In this document: piece after piece, positions 17,890-26,892 of the stretch
Layout of the letters: each line of letters opens with the position of its first letter
Numbering within the stretch: position 1 is the first letter of the stretch
DNA from: Bacteroidales bacterium
GTDB lineage: Bacteria; Bacteroidota; Bacteroidia; Bacteroidales; Tenuifilaceae
Direction: 5' to 3'
NCBI GenBank assembly: GCA_013376985.1
Contig: JACABB010000025.1
Location: 1-64,000, forward strand
DNA: 64,000 nucleotides
The notes under the pieces: generated by a model
Database searches by the model: none
Told to the model about the DNA's origin: nothing
What the model saw: the letters and a program-made list of their open reading frames with translations, nothing else
Program-made: the position numbers and the translations under genes

Positions 17890-17968
17890 AATGGAATATT
17901 GGAAAAATGGAAGATCTAAGCAAAAATTTAACCTTGTGTCTTCCATTATTCTACCATTCCATTTTTGA
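17890..17968. repeat. palindromic intergenic element ('GGAAT' family), second copy
   Basis: Imperfect inverted repeat with about 20 of 25 arm positions pairing. It is built of the same AATGGAATATTGG and CTTCCATT blocks as the element at 2449-2528. It lies in the convergent region after the GNAT gene, upstream of the shared terminator. Confidence 0.6.
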
Positions 17969-18038
17969 ATATTATAATTTTAAATAATTGTTTATTAGAT
18001 TGTTAATATGATTTCTTATATCGAACTCACGTTAATAT

Positions 18039-18070
18039 AAAAAAACCTCGGGTTGAAACCCAAGGTTTTT
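18039..18070. terminator. bidirectional rho-independent terminator
   Basis: A run of seven A, then CCTCGGGT-TGAA-ACCCAAGG, then a run of five T. The 13-bp stem has one mismatch and poly-A/poly-T flanks. It would serve both the convergent GNAT transcript (plus) and the S9 peptidase transcript (minus). Confidence 0.85.
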
Positions 18071-18103
18071 CAAATGGAACAATACGGATAATCAAACTGA
18101 TAA

Positions 18104-20209
18104 TTACTTAAGCCATTTATCCAACCAACCAAAAAACTCGCGCTGCCATACTACCGCATTTTGAGGCTTTGCAACAAAGTGAGTTTCGTCGGGGAATACC
18201 AAAAGTTTGCTAGGAATACCACGAAGTTGTGCGGCATTAAATGCTTGTAAACTCTCTGTATATGGAATTCTATAATCTCTCTCACCAGTTATTATCATAA
18301 TTGGAGTATCCCAATTTTGAATGAACTTATGGGGCGAATTTTCAAATGATTTCTGAGCAATCTTATTATTCTTATCCCAGAATGGCCCACCAAGATCGTT
18401 GTTGGGGAAGAAGGTTTCTTCGGTAGCACCATAGAAACTCTCAAGGTTGTACATCCCGCAATGGGCTATAAAAGCCTTAAATCTTTTCTGATGATGACCT
18501 GCTAAATAGAATACCGAGTACCCACCATAGCTTGCTCCTACACAACCTAGTTTATCGTTATTAACCCAAGATTCTTTTCTTACATCATCAATTGCACTTA
18601 GGTAATCTTTAATGTTTTGACCACTATAATCACCCGATATTTGAGCATTCCAAGCCTGTCCGAATGAAGGAACTCCCCTGCGATTAGGTGCAACGATCAC
18701 GTATCCGTTTGCAGCCATTATTTGAAAATTCCAACGGTAGCTCCAAAACTGACTTACTGTACTCTGTGGTCCACCCTGACAGTAGAGTAGCGTAGGATAT
18801 TTCTTGGTTTTATCGAAATTTGGAGGGAGAATAACCCATACCAACATATCCTTACCATCTGTGGTTTTAACCCAACGCCCTTGTACCTCAGCCATCTTGA
18901 TATTATCGTAGATATTTTTATTGGTGAATGTTATTTGAGTTTCAGCACCAGTTGCTTCATCTACCTTAAAGAATTCGGGAGCCATACTCATGCTCATTTT
19001 TTCACCAATTAGAACACCACCTTGCTTTTGGCAAAGGGTATAATCATGCGTCCCTTTTGTAATTTGGGTTATTCCCTTTGTCTCAATATTTATTTTATAT
19101 AACTGCTTTGTGCCTTTTACGCCGCTTGAAAAATATATTGATTTATTGTCCTCGCTCCAAACGTATTGATCAACATTTTGGTCGAATCCTTGGGTTAAAT
19201 AGGTTTTTTGACCTGTTTTAATATTTACAATAAACAGCCTTCTTTGATCTGCCTCATTCCCTGGCGTAGCCATGCTACACCAAGCAATATATTGACCATC
19301 TGATGAGTATGAAGGATGCCTATCATAACCCATATTATCGCTAGTTATATCTTCTGTCTTTCCACTTTCCAAATCGTAGACGTAGATATCAGAATTTGTG
19401 CTAACGGCATAATCTTTTCCATAGAGTTTCTTTGAGCAGTAAACGATCTTTTTACCATCGGGACTCCATTGAACCTCGTTGATCTCAAAATCGGTTGCCA
19501 TTGGAGTATCCCATTTTTCGCCTTCATTAATATCTTTGGGATTCTGAATAGTCCCGTCTTTCAGGTTGGCTACAAAAATATGGCTATAAGCACCATCTTC
19601 CCAATAATTCCAATGTCGATACATTAAATTATCAATAATCCTAACGTTTGCCTTGTTCATATCAGGGTGGATGTCAAGGCTAAGTTTCTCAAGTTTAACT
19701 GCTTTAGAGTATAGGATTTTTGTACCATCGGGTGAAATACAGAAACCATCAATATCACCTTCGATACCACTAATTTGGTGTAGTCCAGTTCCATCAGTTT
19801 TCACTTCCCATAGCTTTGAATTACCACTTTCGGTCGAAATAAATCTGATAGTTTTGCCATCCGAACCCCATTGGGGGTTATATTCTGAACCTACACCATT
19901 TGTTAACTTCTTAGGCTCTCCACCTTCAGTTGGTACTACGTAAAGATGAGTAATCCCTTTGTTTTCCTGCAAATTGTAGTATGTGGTTGTAAATGTTAGC
20001 ATTTTTCCATCAGGAGAGAGGCATGGGTTGTCAACCCTACCAAATTTCCACATAATTTCAGGAGTCAATAGTCCTTTTGATATCTCATTTTGAGTTAATG
20101 AAACATCTATTTTAAGAGGTTCTTTTATCTTCTCCTTTTTTTCGGATGTGCAAGAAACATTAGCTATTAGTAAAGCAATAGCAATTAGGTTGATAAGTTT
20201 GCTTTTCAT
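18104..20209 (-). CDS. S9 family (prolyl oligopeptidase/DPP-type) peptidase, lipoprotein
   Basis: A 701-residue exported serine peptidase. The N-terminal signal ends in a lipobox (IANVSC), so it is probably lipid-anchored. Residues ~50-430 form a WD40/TolB-like beta-propeller (CLSPDGKM, ISPDGTKI, WSPDGKK, YSSDGQ repeats). The alpha/beta-hydrolase domain follows with triad Ser560 (GASYGG), Asp645 (GERDYR) and His677 (PDETHF). Such enzymes trim dipeptides or acyl-peptides from oligopeptides. A paralogue of the same architecture is at 24551-26638, and an M28 peptidase lies between them, suggesting a peptide-scavenging region. Confidence 0.93.
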   Translation of the reverse strand: MKSKLINLIAIALLIANVSCTSEKKEKIKEPLKIDVSLTQNEISKGLLTPEIMWKFGRVDNPCLSPDGKMLTFTTTYYNLQENKGITHLYVVPTEGGEPKKLTNGVGSEYNPQWGSDGKTIRFISTESGNSKLWEVKTDGTGLHQISGIEGDIDGFCISPDGTKILYSKAVKLEKLSLDIHPDMNKANVRIIDNLMYRHWNYWEDGAYSHIFVANLKDGTIQNPKDINEGEKWDTPMATDFEINEVQWSPDGKKIVYCSKKLYGKDYAVSTNSDIYVYDLESGKTEDITSDNMGYDRHPSYSSDGQYIAWCSMATPGNEADQRRLFIVNIKTGQKTYLTQGFDQNVDQYVWSEDNKSIYFSSGVKGTKQLYKINIETKGITQITKGTHDYTLCQKQGGVLIGEKMSMSMAPEFFKVDEATGAETQITFTNKNIYDNIKMAEVQGRWVKTTDGKDMLVWVILPPNFDKTKKYPTLLYCQGGPQSTVSQFWSYRWNFQIMAANGYVIVAPNRRGVPSFGQAWNAQISGDYSGQNIKDYLSAIDDVRKESWVNNDKLGCVGASYGGYSVFYLAGHHQKRFKAFIAHCGMYNLESFYGATEETFFPNNDLGGPFWDKNNKIAQKSFENSPHKFIQNWDTPIMIITGERDYRIPYTESLQAFNAAQLRGIPSKLLVFPDETHFVAKPQNAVVWQREFFGWLDKWLK

Positions 20210-20471
20210 TATTCAACATTTTAGACTTTAATTATTATTAAAACCTTCAAATAAAACGTATAAAATTACTAATTCTTTAATCAGTAATATCAACACAAAT
20301 TAACTTTCATTTTCTAGGGTTTCTCTAACATTACTTTCTAGTGTAATTATAAAGGAGTATTTATTTTTATTAACAAGAACAAAATAAATGAAATAATTAG
20401 TATAGTTTTAGCAGTTAAGAAATTTGCAATTATTAATTAATCACCAATCCAATTTGCTTAAAAACAATTAG

Positions 20472-22085
20472 ATGAGATATATATTAATAGCATTTATTCT
20501 AATATTCTGCTCTTGTGTAAACAAGCATGAATTGGCAATATCATCAATAAATAGTAAGGATTTAGAGAAGGATCTTTTAATATTATCGGATGATAGCCTT
20601 CAAGGAAGAGCCCCTCTTACAATAGGTGAAACTAGAACAGTTGCCTATCTCCAAAAACGAATGAAGGAGATTGGACTTGAACCGGCTTTTGGTAGTAGTT
20701 ACAAGCAAGAAGTACCTTTGGTTCAGCTAACCAGCCATGTTCCTGACAATTTTATTATTCGCACACCTAATGGTCAAATCTCGTTAAAATCGGGTGAGGA
20801 TTATACCGCTGGATGTCCCGTTTTGAGGGAGGAAATAGATATTAAATCATCCGAAATAATTTTTGCGGGTTTCGGGGTAAATGCGCCTGAAAAGGGTTGG
20901 AATGATTTTGAAGGTATTGATGTTAAGGGTAAAACAATTATAGTTCTTGTTAACGATCCGGATTTTTACACTGGTGATACATCTTTGTTTAATGGTAAAG
21001 CCATGACCTATCAGGGTAGATGGCGCTATAAGTTCGAAGAGGCTGAACGACAAGGTGCTGTGGCTTGTTTTATAGTTCATGAAACAGCAGCAGCGGGCTA
21101 CCCTTGGAGTGTTACAACTTTGCAAACAAATAAGGCAGAATTAGATATTGATGATCAACATCTTGAAAAACCTAAATGCTTGTTAACAGGTTGGATTACA
21201 AAAGATGCTGCAATTAGGTTATTCAGCTCATGCAATATGGATTACGAAACGATGAAATTGAAGGCCTCAACGAAAGGATTTCATTCAATTAGCATGAATG
21301 CCAAGTTTGATATTAATATCAAGAATAAATGGGTGAAAGCGTCTTCTAAAAATGTTGCAGGTTTAATTAAAGGAACAGAAAGACCGGATGAGGTTATAGT
21401 TTACTGTGCCCATTGGGATCATTTAGGAATTGGAAACCCAGTAAATGGTGATTCAATATACAATGGAGCCTCTGATAATGCTGCCGCTATAAGCTGGATG
21501 TTTTCTATTGCAAAAGCATTTAAAAAGGGAGAAGCCCCTAAGCGTTCCGTTTTGTTTTTCTCACCAACGGCGGAAGAGGCTGGTTTGCTTGGTTCAACTT
21601 ATTTTGTTAACCATTCTCCATTTTTAACATCTAAAACAGTAGCATGCATAAATACCGATGTAATTCTATTCCTTGGTAAATTTAAGGATGTTACTGTAAC
21701 GGGTTTAGGTCACTCGGAATTAGATAAGTATGTTGAAGAGGAGGCAAGTAAGCAAGGTCGCTATGTTTGCGCTGATCCAAATCCTGAGAATGGAATGTTT
21801 TTCCGGTCGGATCAATTACCTTTCTTAAAAGCAGGAGTGCCTGCTATATTTGCCAAAGGGTATAGCAACCAGGTTGATTTAGGGAAATCAAAGACTCAGG
21901 AAAAAATAGATGAGTATTGGAATAATACTTACCATAAACAGTGCGATGTTTATGATCCCAAAACCCAATCCCTTGATGGGTTGTGCGAAGATGCGAAATT
22001 ATTTTATAGTTTAGGCAATCGATTGGCAAATGAGACTTATTTTCCTAAATGGTACAAACAATCCGAATTCTATACTCAACGGTAA
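20472..22085 (+). CDS. M28 family zinc aminopeptidase, lipoprotein
   Basis: A 537-residue exported metallopeptidase. The signal peptide ends in a lipobox-like IFCSC, so it is probably a lipoprotein. A PA-domain-like insert occupies about residues 75-270. The M28 zinc ligands follow in order: AHWDHLG (His/Asp), GASDNAAA (bridging Asp), TAEEAGLLGS (catalytic Glu and Glu ligand), NTDV (Asp) and a late YHKQCD (His). It likely removes N-terminal amino acids from peptides in the periplasm or at the surface. It is divergent from the S9 peptidase gene and fits the same peptide-degradation theme. Confidence 0.92.
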   Translation: MRYILIAFILIFCSCVNKHELAISSINSKDLEKDLLILSDDSLQGRAPLTIGETRTVAYLQKRMKEIGLEPAFGSSYKQEVPLVQLTSHVPDNFIIRTPNGQISLKSGEDYTAGCPVLREEIDIKSSEIIFAGFGVNAPEKGWNDFEGIDVKGKTIIVLVNDPDFYTGDTSLFNGKAMTYQGRWRYKFEEAERQGAVACFIVHETAAAGYPWSVTTLQTNKAELDIDDQHLEKPKCLLTGWITKDAAIRLFSSCNMDYETMKLKASTKGFHSISMNAKFDINIKNKWVKASSKNVAGLIKGTERPDEVIVYCAHWDHLGIGNPVNGDSIYNGASDNAAAISWMFSIAKAFKKGEAPKRSVLFFSPTAEEAGLLGSTYFVNHSPFLTSKTVACINTDVILFLGKFKDVTVTGLGHSELDKYVEEEASKQGRYVCADPNPENGMFFRSDQLPFLKAGVPAIFAKGYSNQVDLGKSKTQEKIDEYWNNTYHKQCDVYDPKTQSLDGLCEDAKLFYSLGNRLANETYFPKWYKQSEFYTQR

Positions 22086-22156
22086 GTTAGTAAAATAGGG
22101 GTAACTATTTGCATTAAAATAAAAAACAATATTTTTGCTCAAAATAAAAAAAATGA

Positions 22157-22230
22157 AACACCCATGTTGGGCAGCTAACACAAACACAGATGAACAAAAT
22201 ATGGGTGTTCCATCCTCTAAAATGGGTGTT
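22157..22230. repeat. inverted/direct short repeat AACACCCAT / ATGGGTGTT
   Basis: One AACACCCAT (22157-22165) faces two ATGGGTGTT copies (22201-22209 and 22222-22230). The left arm can pair with either right arm, giving two mutually exclusive hairpins between the M28 gene and the membrane-protein gene. The setting resembles a transcript-end or 5'-leader switch, but there is no clear T-run. Confidence 0.45.
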
Positions 22231-22282
22231 TAAATCAGTGTTGTAGCATATTAATTATTAATATATTAAAATCTTTGTAAGG

Positions 22283-24235
22283 ATGAAAATATCTGATATT
22301 TTCCGCTCATTGAATGGGTACTTCATCGAAAAGCGATTCGTATTACTCACTGTATCATCGATATTTGCGTTATTTCTTATAGTGCTATTTTTATCCAATG
22401 GCTTTGCCGGTGGAGCCGAAAGTATTGGTAATTTTAATTATACCCACTTCGCTTTTAAAACGCCTAAATTTTTTCTCGATATTTTGGCTAAACCTGTATT
22501 CACTCTATTAAGTGCACCATTTGCAATTTTTGGATTAAAAGGTTTACAATTATTTAATATACTAGTTGGAATTGCTGCAGGATACCTCTCTTATCTAGTT
22601 GCAAAGGAATTAAAGATGAAACAGCCAATTCTTGCCATAATACTTTGTAGTTTTACCCCCGTTTTTGCATATAACCTTTTTTCGGGACTTGCAGAGATTC
22701 TATTTGCATTTGTAGCCATCCTAACCTCTTATTTACTACTCAAGAATAGATACACTATTGCTTCAATTGTTGTTTCGTTCCTACCACTAATCCGAACCGA
22801 AGGCATTTTCCTGATTCCAATTTTTGCAATATTTCTAATATATCGAAAACAATACTGGCATATACTATTAATGCTAACAGGTATTCTGGCTTATAGTATT
22901 ATAGGAGGTTTTGTAAATCATGACTTTTTCTGGTTGATAAACCAAAATCCCTTTTTTAGAACAACTGGTATTTATGGAACAGGCAGTTTTTTCCAATTTG
23001 TTAAACGAAGCCCTGGCTTTTTTGGAATACCAAATGAGATTTTTTATGTAATGGGATTTGTTGCAGGTATAACTCTTTTTTTAAGAGATAAAAAAGCGCT
23101 GATTCTAGAGTTTTTACTCGTTTTCCTTCCTTTTTTAACCTATTTCTTTATTCACTCGTTCATGTGGTGGTCTGGGATAGGAAACTCTCAGGGAAATAAT
23201 AATTATATGGCAGCAATTGTTCCTTTTATGGCTGTAATGTCAACCAGAGGGTTAACGCTTTTCTCCTTAATGTTTGAGATAATCTTTAAAAGAGCATGGG
23301 TTAAAACTGCCGCTTTGTACATTGGTATTCTTTCTGTTATTCATATCCCGTTTGTAGTACAAAACTATCCCGTTTCTTCTGATCCTTACACTAGAGTAAT
23401 TGAACATGCATCAAATTGGTTGAAACAAGAAGATTTTAGGAAAAGTAAAGTTTACTTTATGGATGCTACTTTCCCATATATGCTTGGTTTAAATCCATTC
23501 GATGAAAGTAAATGTAAGAGAATCGCTAACAATCCAGAAGATTTCAGTAAAAACATCGAAGTTGGTTCTTTAGTCTTATACGATGAACGTTTTTTCCCTA
23601 TTGAGAAAGTTGAGTTTGATTCATTGGTTAACAATCATAACCTAGAACTTCAAAAAATCTTTGAGTTTGATAGAAGTCTTCGAGTTTATGGTCGCGATTA
23701 TCGTGTTGCCATTTTTAAACGGATAAAACCAGATAGTTTGGTATTAACTCAAAATAGGATGGTTGCTTATGGCTCAAAGGAACAGTTTAAGTCCTTAGTT
23801 TTTTATGACTTTGAGAGAAGGTATAATAAAGCAGACTCATTGTATTTTGCCTTTGACGATAAATACGATACTAAATGTTTACGAATAGATTCGTCAAAAG
23901 AAAAACATTTGGAAAGTGAATTTGATTTGTCAACAATTAGCTTTGAAAAGCCCTTAGAACTTTACCTTAAACTTAAAATTTGCTTTAAAGACACTCTTAA
24001 TAAACCATTGTTGTATGTTGTTGAGGTGAATAAGGATAACAAACAGGTATACCGTGATGAAATTTTATTAGAGCCTAAAATTATCAGCCTAAATAATTGG
24101 TCGAACCTTGAGTATAAAATAAATCTACCTGCCGAAATTTCTTTTAACGGAATCCTAAAACTATACATCCTAAATAGAAATAAAAGCACCTATTTGATTG
24201 ATGACTATCAGGTTGGATACTGTTTTAAACGATAA
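22283..24235 (+). CDS. GT-C-like polytopic membrane protein
   Basis: A 650-residue inner-membrane protein. Residues 1-370 contain roughly ten transmembrane helices with short loops, including LPLIRTEGIFLIP and FMWWSGIGNSQGNNNYMAA, resembling GT-C fold glycosyltransferases or mannosyltransferase-like proteins of Bacteroidota that use lipid-linked sugars. Residues 390-650 form a soluble, probably periplasmic, beta-rich domain. The usual GT-C acidic motif in the first loop is not clear (GGAESIGNFNYTH is the region). The activity is inferred. It is followed by repeats and no cotranscribed gene. Confidence 0.6.
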   Translation: MKISDIFRSLNGYFIEKRFVLLTVSSIFALFLIVLFLSNGFAGGAESIGNFNYTHFAFKTPKFFLDILAKPVFTLLSAPFAIFGLKGLQLFNILVGIAAGYLSYLVAKELKMKQPILAIILCSFTPVFAYNLFSGLAEILFAFVAILTSYLLLKNRYTIASIVVSFLPLIRTEGIFLIPIFAIFLIYRKQYWHILLMLTGILAYSIIGGFVNHDFFWLINQNPFFRTTGIYGTGSFFQFVKRSPGFFGIPNEIFYVMGFVAGITLFLRDKKALILEFLLVFLPFLTYFFIHSFMWWSGIGNSQGNNNYMAAIVPFMAVMSTRGLTLFSLMFEIIFKRAWVKTAALYIGILSVIHIPFVVQNYPVSSDPYTRVIEHASNWLKQEDFRKSKVYFMDATFPYMLGLNPFDESKCKRIANNPEDFSKNIEVGSLVLYDERFFPIEKVEFDSLVNNHNLELQKIFEFDRSLRVYGRDYRVAIFKRIKPDSLVLTQNRMVAYGSKEQFKSLVFYDFERRYNKADSLYFAFDDKYDTKCLRIDSSKEKHLESEFDLSTISFEKPLELYLKLKICFKDTLNKPLLYVVEVNKDNKQVYRDEILLEPKIISLNNWSNLEYKINLPAEISFNGILKLYILNRNKSTYLIDDYQVGYCFKR

Positions 24236-24257
24236 AAAAAGCTGTCCAAAAAGTCAA

Positions 24258-24351
24258 TTAACCGCAAAGGATTAGGAGATTTCGCAAAGTTCGCAAAGAG
24301 GAATAACCTTTGTGTTCTTTGCGTTTCCTTCTTTGCACTCTTTGCGGTTAA
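24258..24351. repeat. palindromic element ('GCAAA' family)
   Basis: Outer perfect 12-bp arms TTAACCGCAAAG (24258-24269) and CTTTGCGGTTAA (24340-24351) enclose further GCAAAG/CTTTGC pairs. It resembles the element at 1481-1563 and the half-copy near 26725-26765. It occupies the first part of the 315-bp gap 24236-24550. Confidence 0.75.
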
Positions 24352-24429
24352 AAATTAATCTTTTGGGAGAGCCACCTCTTTTTAGAAATAAACAATAGCC
24401 TCTAATTTAGTATAAACTCAAGGTGAGTT

Positions 24430-24526
24430 GTCATTGGCTACGCCGAACTCGCAAGCTCGGTTCTGAGCGAAGCGAAGTATCTAATGGTTTATCTGTCAAA
24501 AGATGCTTCACTTCGTTCAGCATGAC
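24430..24526. repeat. dispersed 'GTCAT' palindromic element, copy B
   Basis: A 97-bp element nearly identical to the reverse complement of copy A (16000-16093). Both share the 40-nt block from GTCATTGGCTACGCC through GCGAAG and the GTCATGCTGAACGAAG end. It lies 24 nt beyond the stop of the second S9 peptidase gene and fills the rest of the gap. Confidence 0.8.
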
Positions 24527-24550
24527 ATTATACTTACATCTCTCTACCCC

Positions 24551-26638
24551 TTACTTTACTTTTAGCCACTTATCGAGCCAGCCAAAGAATTCACGTTGCC
24601 ATAGAATCCCATTCTGTGGTTTAAGCACCCAGTGGTTTTCGTCGGGGAAGATTAAAAATTTACTTGGAATTCCTAACATCTGTGCAGTGTTAAAGGCCGC
24701 CATTCCCTGAGTGTATGGAATACGAAAATCTTTACCACCATGTACAATAAGGATTGGTGTATCCCAATTCTTCACAAACTTATGTGGGCTTTGAGCGTAG
24801 CTATGCATTGCAACTTTATTATCGGTTTCCCATGGAGCCCCGCCATTCTCCCATTGATCAAAAAACATCTCCTCGGTTGTTAAATACTCCATTTCGGAGT
24901 TGAAAACGCCACAATGGGCAATAAATGCTTTAAAACGTTTATGATGATTTCCAGCTAACCAGAATACGGTTTCGCCACCATAGCTGGCACCAACTGCGCC
25001 TAAATGATCTTTATCTACCCATGGATCTTTACTTATCTCGTCTATTGATGATAGAAGATCTTTCATCTCCTGTCCACCATGATCTTTACTGACTTGATCA
25101 GTCCATTGTTGTCCAAAAGTTAATGTTCCTCTCCTGCTTGGGGCAACAACAATGTATCCGCTTGATGCCATTATTGAGAAGTTCCAACGATAGCTCCAGA
25201 ATTGACTTACTGCACTCTGTGGGCCTCCTTCGCAGAAAAGTAATGTTGGGTATTTTTTTGTTTTATCGAAATTGGGAGGTAGTACAACCCAATTGTGTAC
25301 CATTTTGCCATCGGTGGATTTGACCCAACGTTTCTCAACTGTTGGCATGGTAAGCTGATCGAGAATGTCTTTGTTGATAAAAGATAATTCATCCTCTTTA
25401 CCCGTGGTGGGATCTATTGAATAAATTTCGGATGGTTTGATGATGCTAACCTTATCGCCAATTAGTTTATTGCCAGCAATGGTGTATGAGTGGTAATCGT
25501 GGTTGCCTTGGGTAAGGGGTTTGAGTTCCTTTGTACCTATGTCCATCTTATAGATTTGATAGGTTGCCTCAACCCCAGCAATCATATAAATTGCTTTTCC
25601 ATCGGGTATCCATTGAACGTTTGATACGGAATAGTCAAAGTTCGGTGTTAAGTAGGTTTTTTGGCCTGTTGAAAGATCTAGCATGAATAAACGATCTTTA
25701 TCGGCTTCGAATCCGGGGCGTTCCATCGAGAGCCATAGCATTTTGCTTCCATCGGGGGAGAACACGGGGCATTTGTCGTACCCAGGCATACCCTCGGTAA
25801 GGTTTTTTACATTGCCATTCTCTAAATTATATAGGTAGATATCGGAATTGGTGCTAAAAGCGTATGCTTTCCCTTTGAGCTTTTTGCAGGTATAGGCAAT
25901 CTGCTTTCCATCGGGGGTCCATGATATTTCTTCCATTCCACCGAAAGGTTTTTGGGGGCTATCGTAGGGTTCGCCGGGCATAATATCTTTTACATTTGTA
26001 ACCAAACCATCGGCAAGATCGGCAACAAAAACATGGCTGTAAAGTCCATCTTCCCATGTATCCCAATGCCTGTACATCAAGTCGGTGATAATCATTCCAG
26101 TTGTTTTTGGAAGATCGGGGTATACATCGGCAGTGTTTTTATCAACTTTAACCTCACTAATGAATAGGATTTTATCGCCCTTTGGTGAGATTTGAAAGCC
26201 GTTGATATCGGATTCAAACGATGATATTTTTTTCTTGTTGCTTCCGTCTACACCAATTGTCCAGATTTGAGCTGTTTCGCCTTCGGTTGATAGATATGCA
26301 ATCTGACTATCGTTAATCCAAACGGGGTTGAATTCGCTTGCTCTGGTGCAGGTGAGCTGTTTTTTGTTGCTCCCATCGGAGTTCATGATGTATAGGTCGG
26401 AGTTGCTTTTGTTCTCCTCAATTGAGTACCAGCTTACGGTATAGGCTACGAGGTTTCCATTTGGTGATACTGCTGTTTCGCCTAATCGGCCGAACGACCA
26501 GAGTACTTCGGGGGTTAAGATTCCATTTTCGATCTTTAGCTTTTTAGGGCCAATGATCGATTCTGTAGGTTGCTCCTTTTTGCCGCAGGAGAACAATAGG
26601 AGAGTTACAGCTATACAAACAAGAATTTTTTGGTTCAT
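24551..26638 (-). CDS. S9 family (DPP-type) peptidase, paralogue 2, lipoprotein
   Basis: A 695-residue paralogue of the peptidase at 18104-20209, sharing its whole architecture. A lipobox (LLFSC) is followed by a beta-propeller (SPNGNLVAY, SPKGDKI, WTPDGKQ, FSPDGSK) and a hydrolase domain with triad Ser552 (GASYGG), Asp637 (GGKDFR) and His669 (PDENHW). The two share long identical stretches such as LPPNFDKTKKYPTLL and SQFWSYRWNF. The duplication is old, since the sequences differ throughout. Different residues around the active site (GGYSVF versus GGETVF) suggest different peptide preference. Confidence 0.93.
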   Translation of the reverse strand: MNQKILVCIAVTLLLFSCGKKEQPTESIIGPKKLKIENGILTPEVLWSFGRLGETAVSPNGNLVAYTVSWYSIEENKSNSDLYIMNSDGSNKKQLTCTRASEFNPVWINDSQIAYLSTEGETAQIWTIGVDGSNKKKISSFESDINGFQISPKGDKILFISEVKVDKNTADVYPDLPKTTGMIITDLMYRHWDTWEDGLYSHVFVADLADGLVTNVKDIMPGEPYDSPQKPFGGMEEISWTPDGKQIAYTCKKLKGKAYAFSTNSDIYLYNLENGNVKNLTEGMPGYDKCPVFSPDGSKMLWLSMERPGFEADKDRLFMLDLSTGQKTYLTPNFDYSVSNVQWIPDGKAIYMIAGVEATYQIYKMDIGTKELKPLTQGNHDYHSYTIAGNKLIGDKVSIIKPSEIYSIDPTTGKEDELSFINKDILDQLTMPTVEKRWVKSTDGKMVHNWVVLPPNFDKTKKYPTLLFCEGGPQSAVSQFWSYRWNFSIMASSGYIVVAPSRRGTLTFGQQWTDQVSKDHGGQEMKDLLSSIDEISKDPWVDKDHLGAVGASYGGETVFWLAGNHHKRFKAFIAHCGVFNSEMEYLTTEEMFFDQWENGGAPWETDNKVAMHSYAQSPHKFVKNWDTPILIVHGGKDFRIPYTQGMAAFNTAQMLGIPSKFLIFPDENHWVLKPQNGILWQREFFGWLDKWLKVK

Positions 26639-26842
26639 ATAAATAGTTTAAGGTTTTATTAGTGAAAGTAGTATGACTAGGAATAAATTTTAAAGTTTAA
26701 TGGGCTGTTTGGTTAGTTTGATTAACCGCAAAGTATTAAAAGTTTTCGCAAAGTTAGCAAAGAGTGAATATATTGTTTAACAAGGGTTCTAATCTTTTAA
26801 AAGGGTTGGAATGATGGGGTTTAAGGATGTTTGTTCGTTTAC

Positions 26843-26875
26843 AACCCTGACAGGGTTTTGAACCCTGTCAGGGTT
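26843..26875. repeat. double palindrome AACCCTG(A/T)CAGGGTT
   Basis: Two 15-nt palindromes, AACCCTGACAGGGTT (26843-26857) and AACCCTGTCAGGGTT (26861-26875), separated by TTG. They are also mutually complementary, so a long hairpin is possible. It lies 18 nt beyond the stop of the 596-residue TPR protein. A similar hairpin follows the 1021-residue TPR gene (29889-29920), so it may be a shared transcript-end element. The rest of the 254-bp gap holds half-copies of the GCAAA and GGAAT repeats. Confidence 0.7.
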
Positions 26876-26892
26876 ATAGCCCGTTGCCAGCA

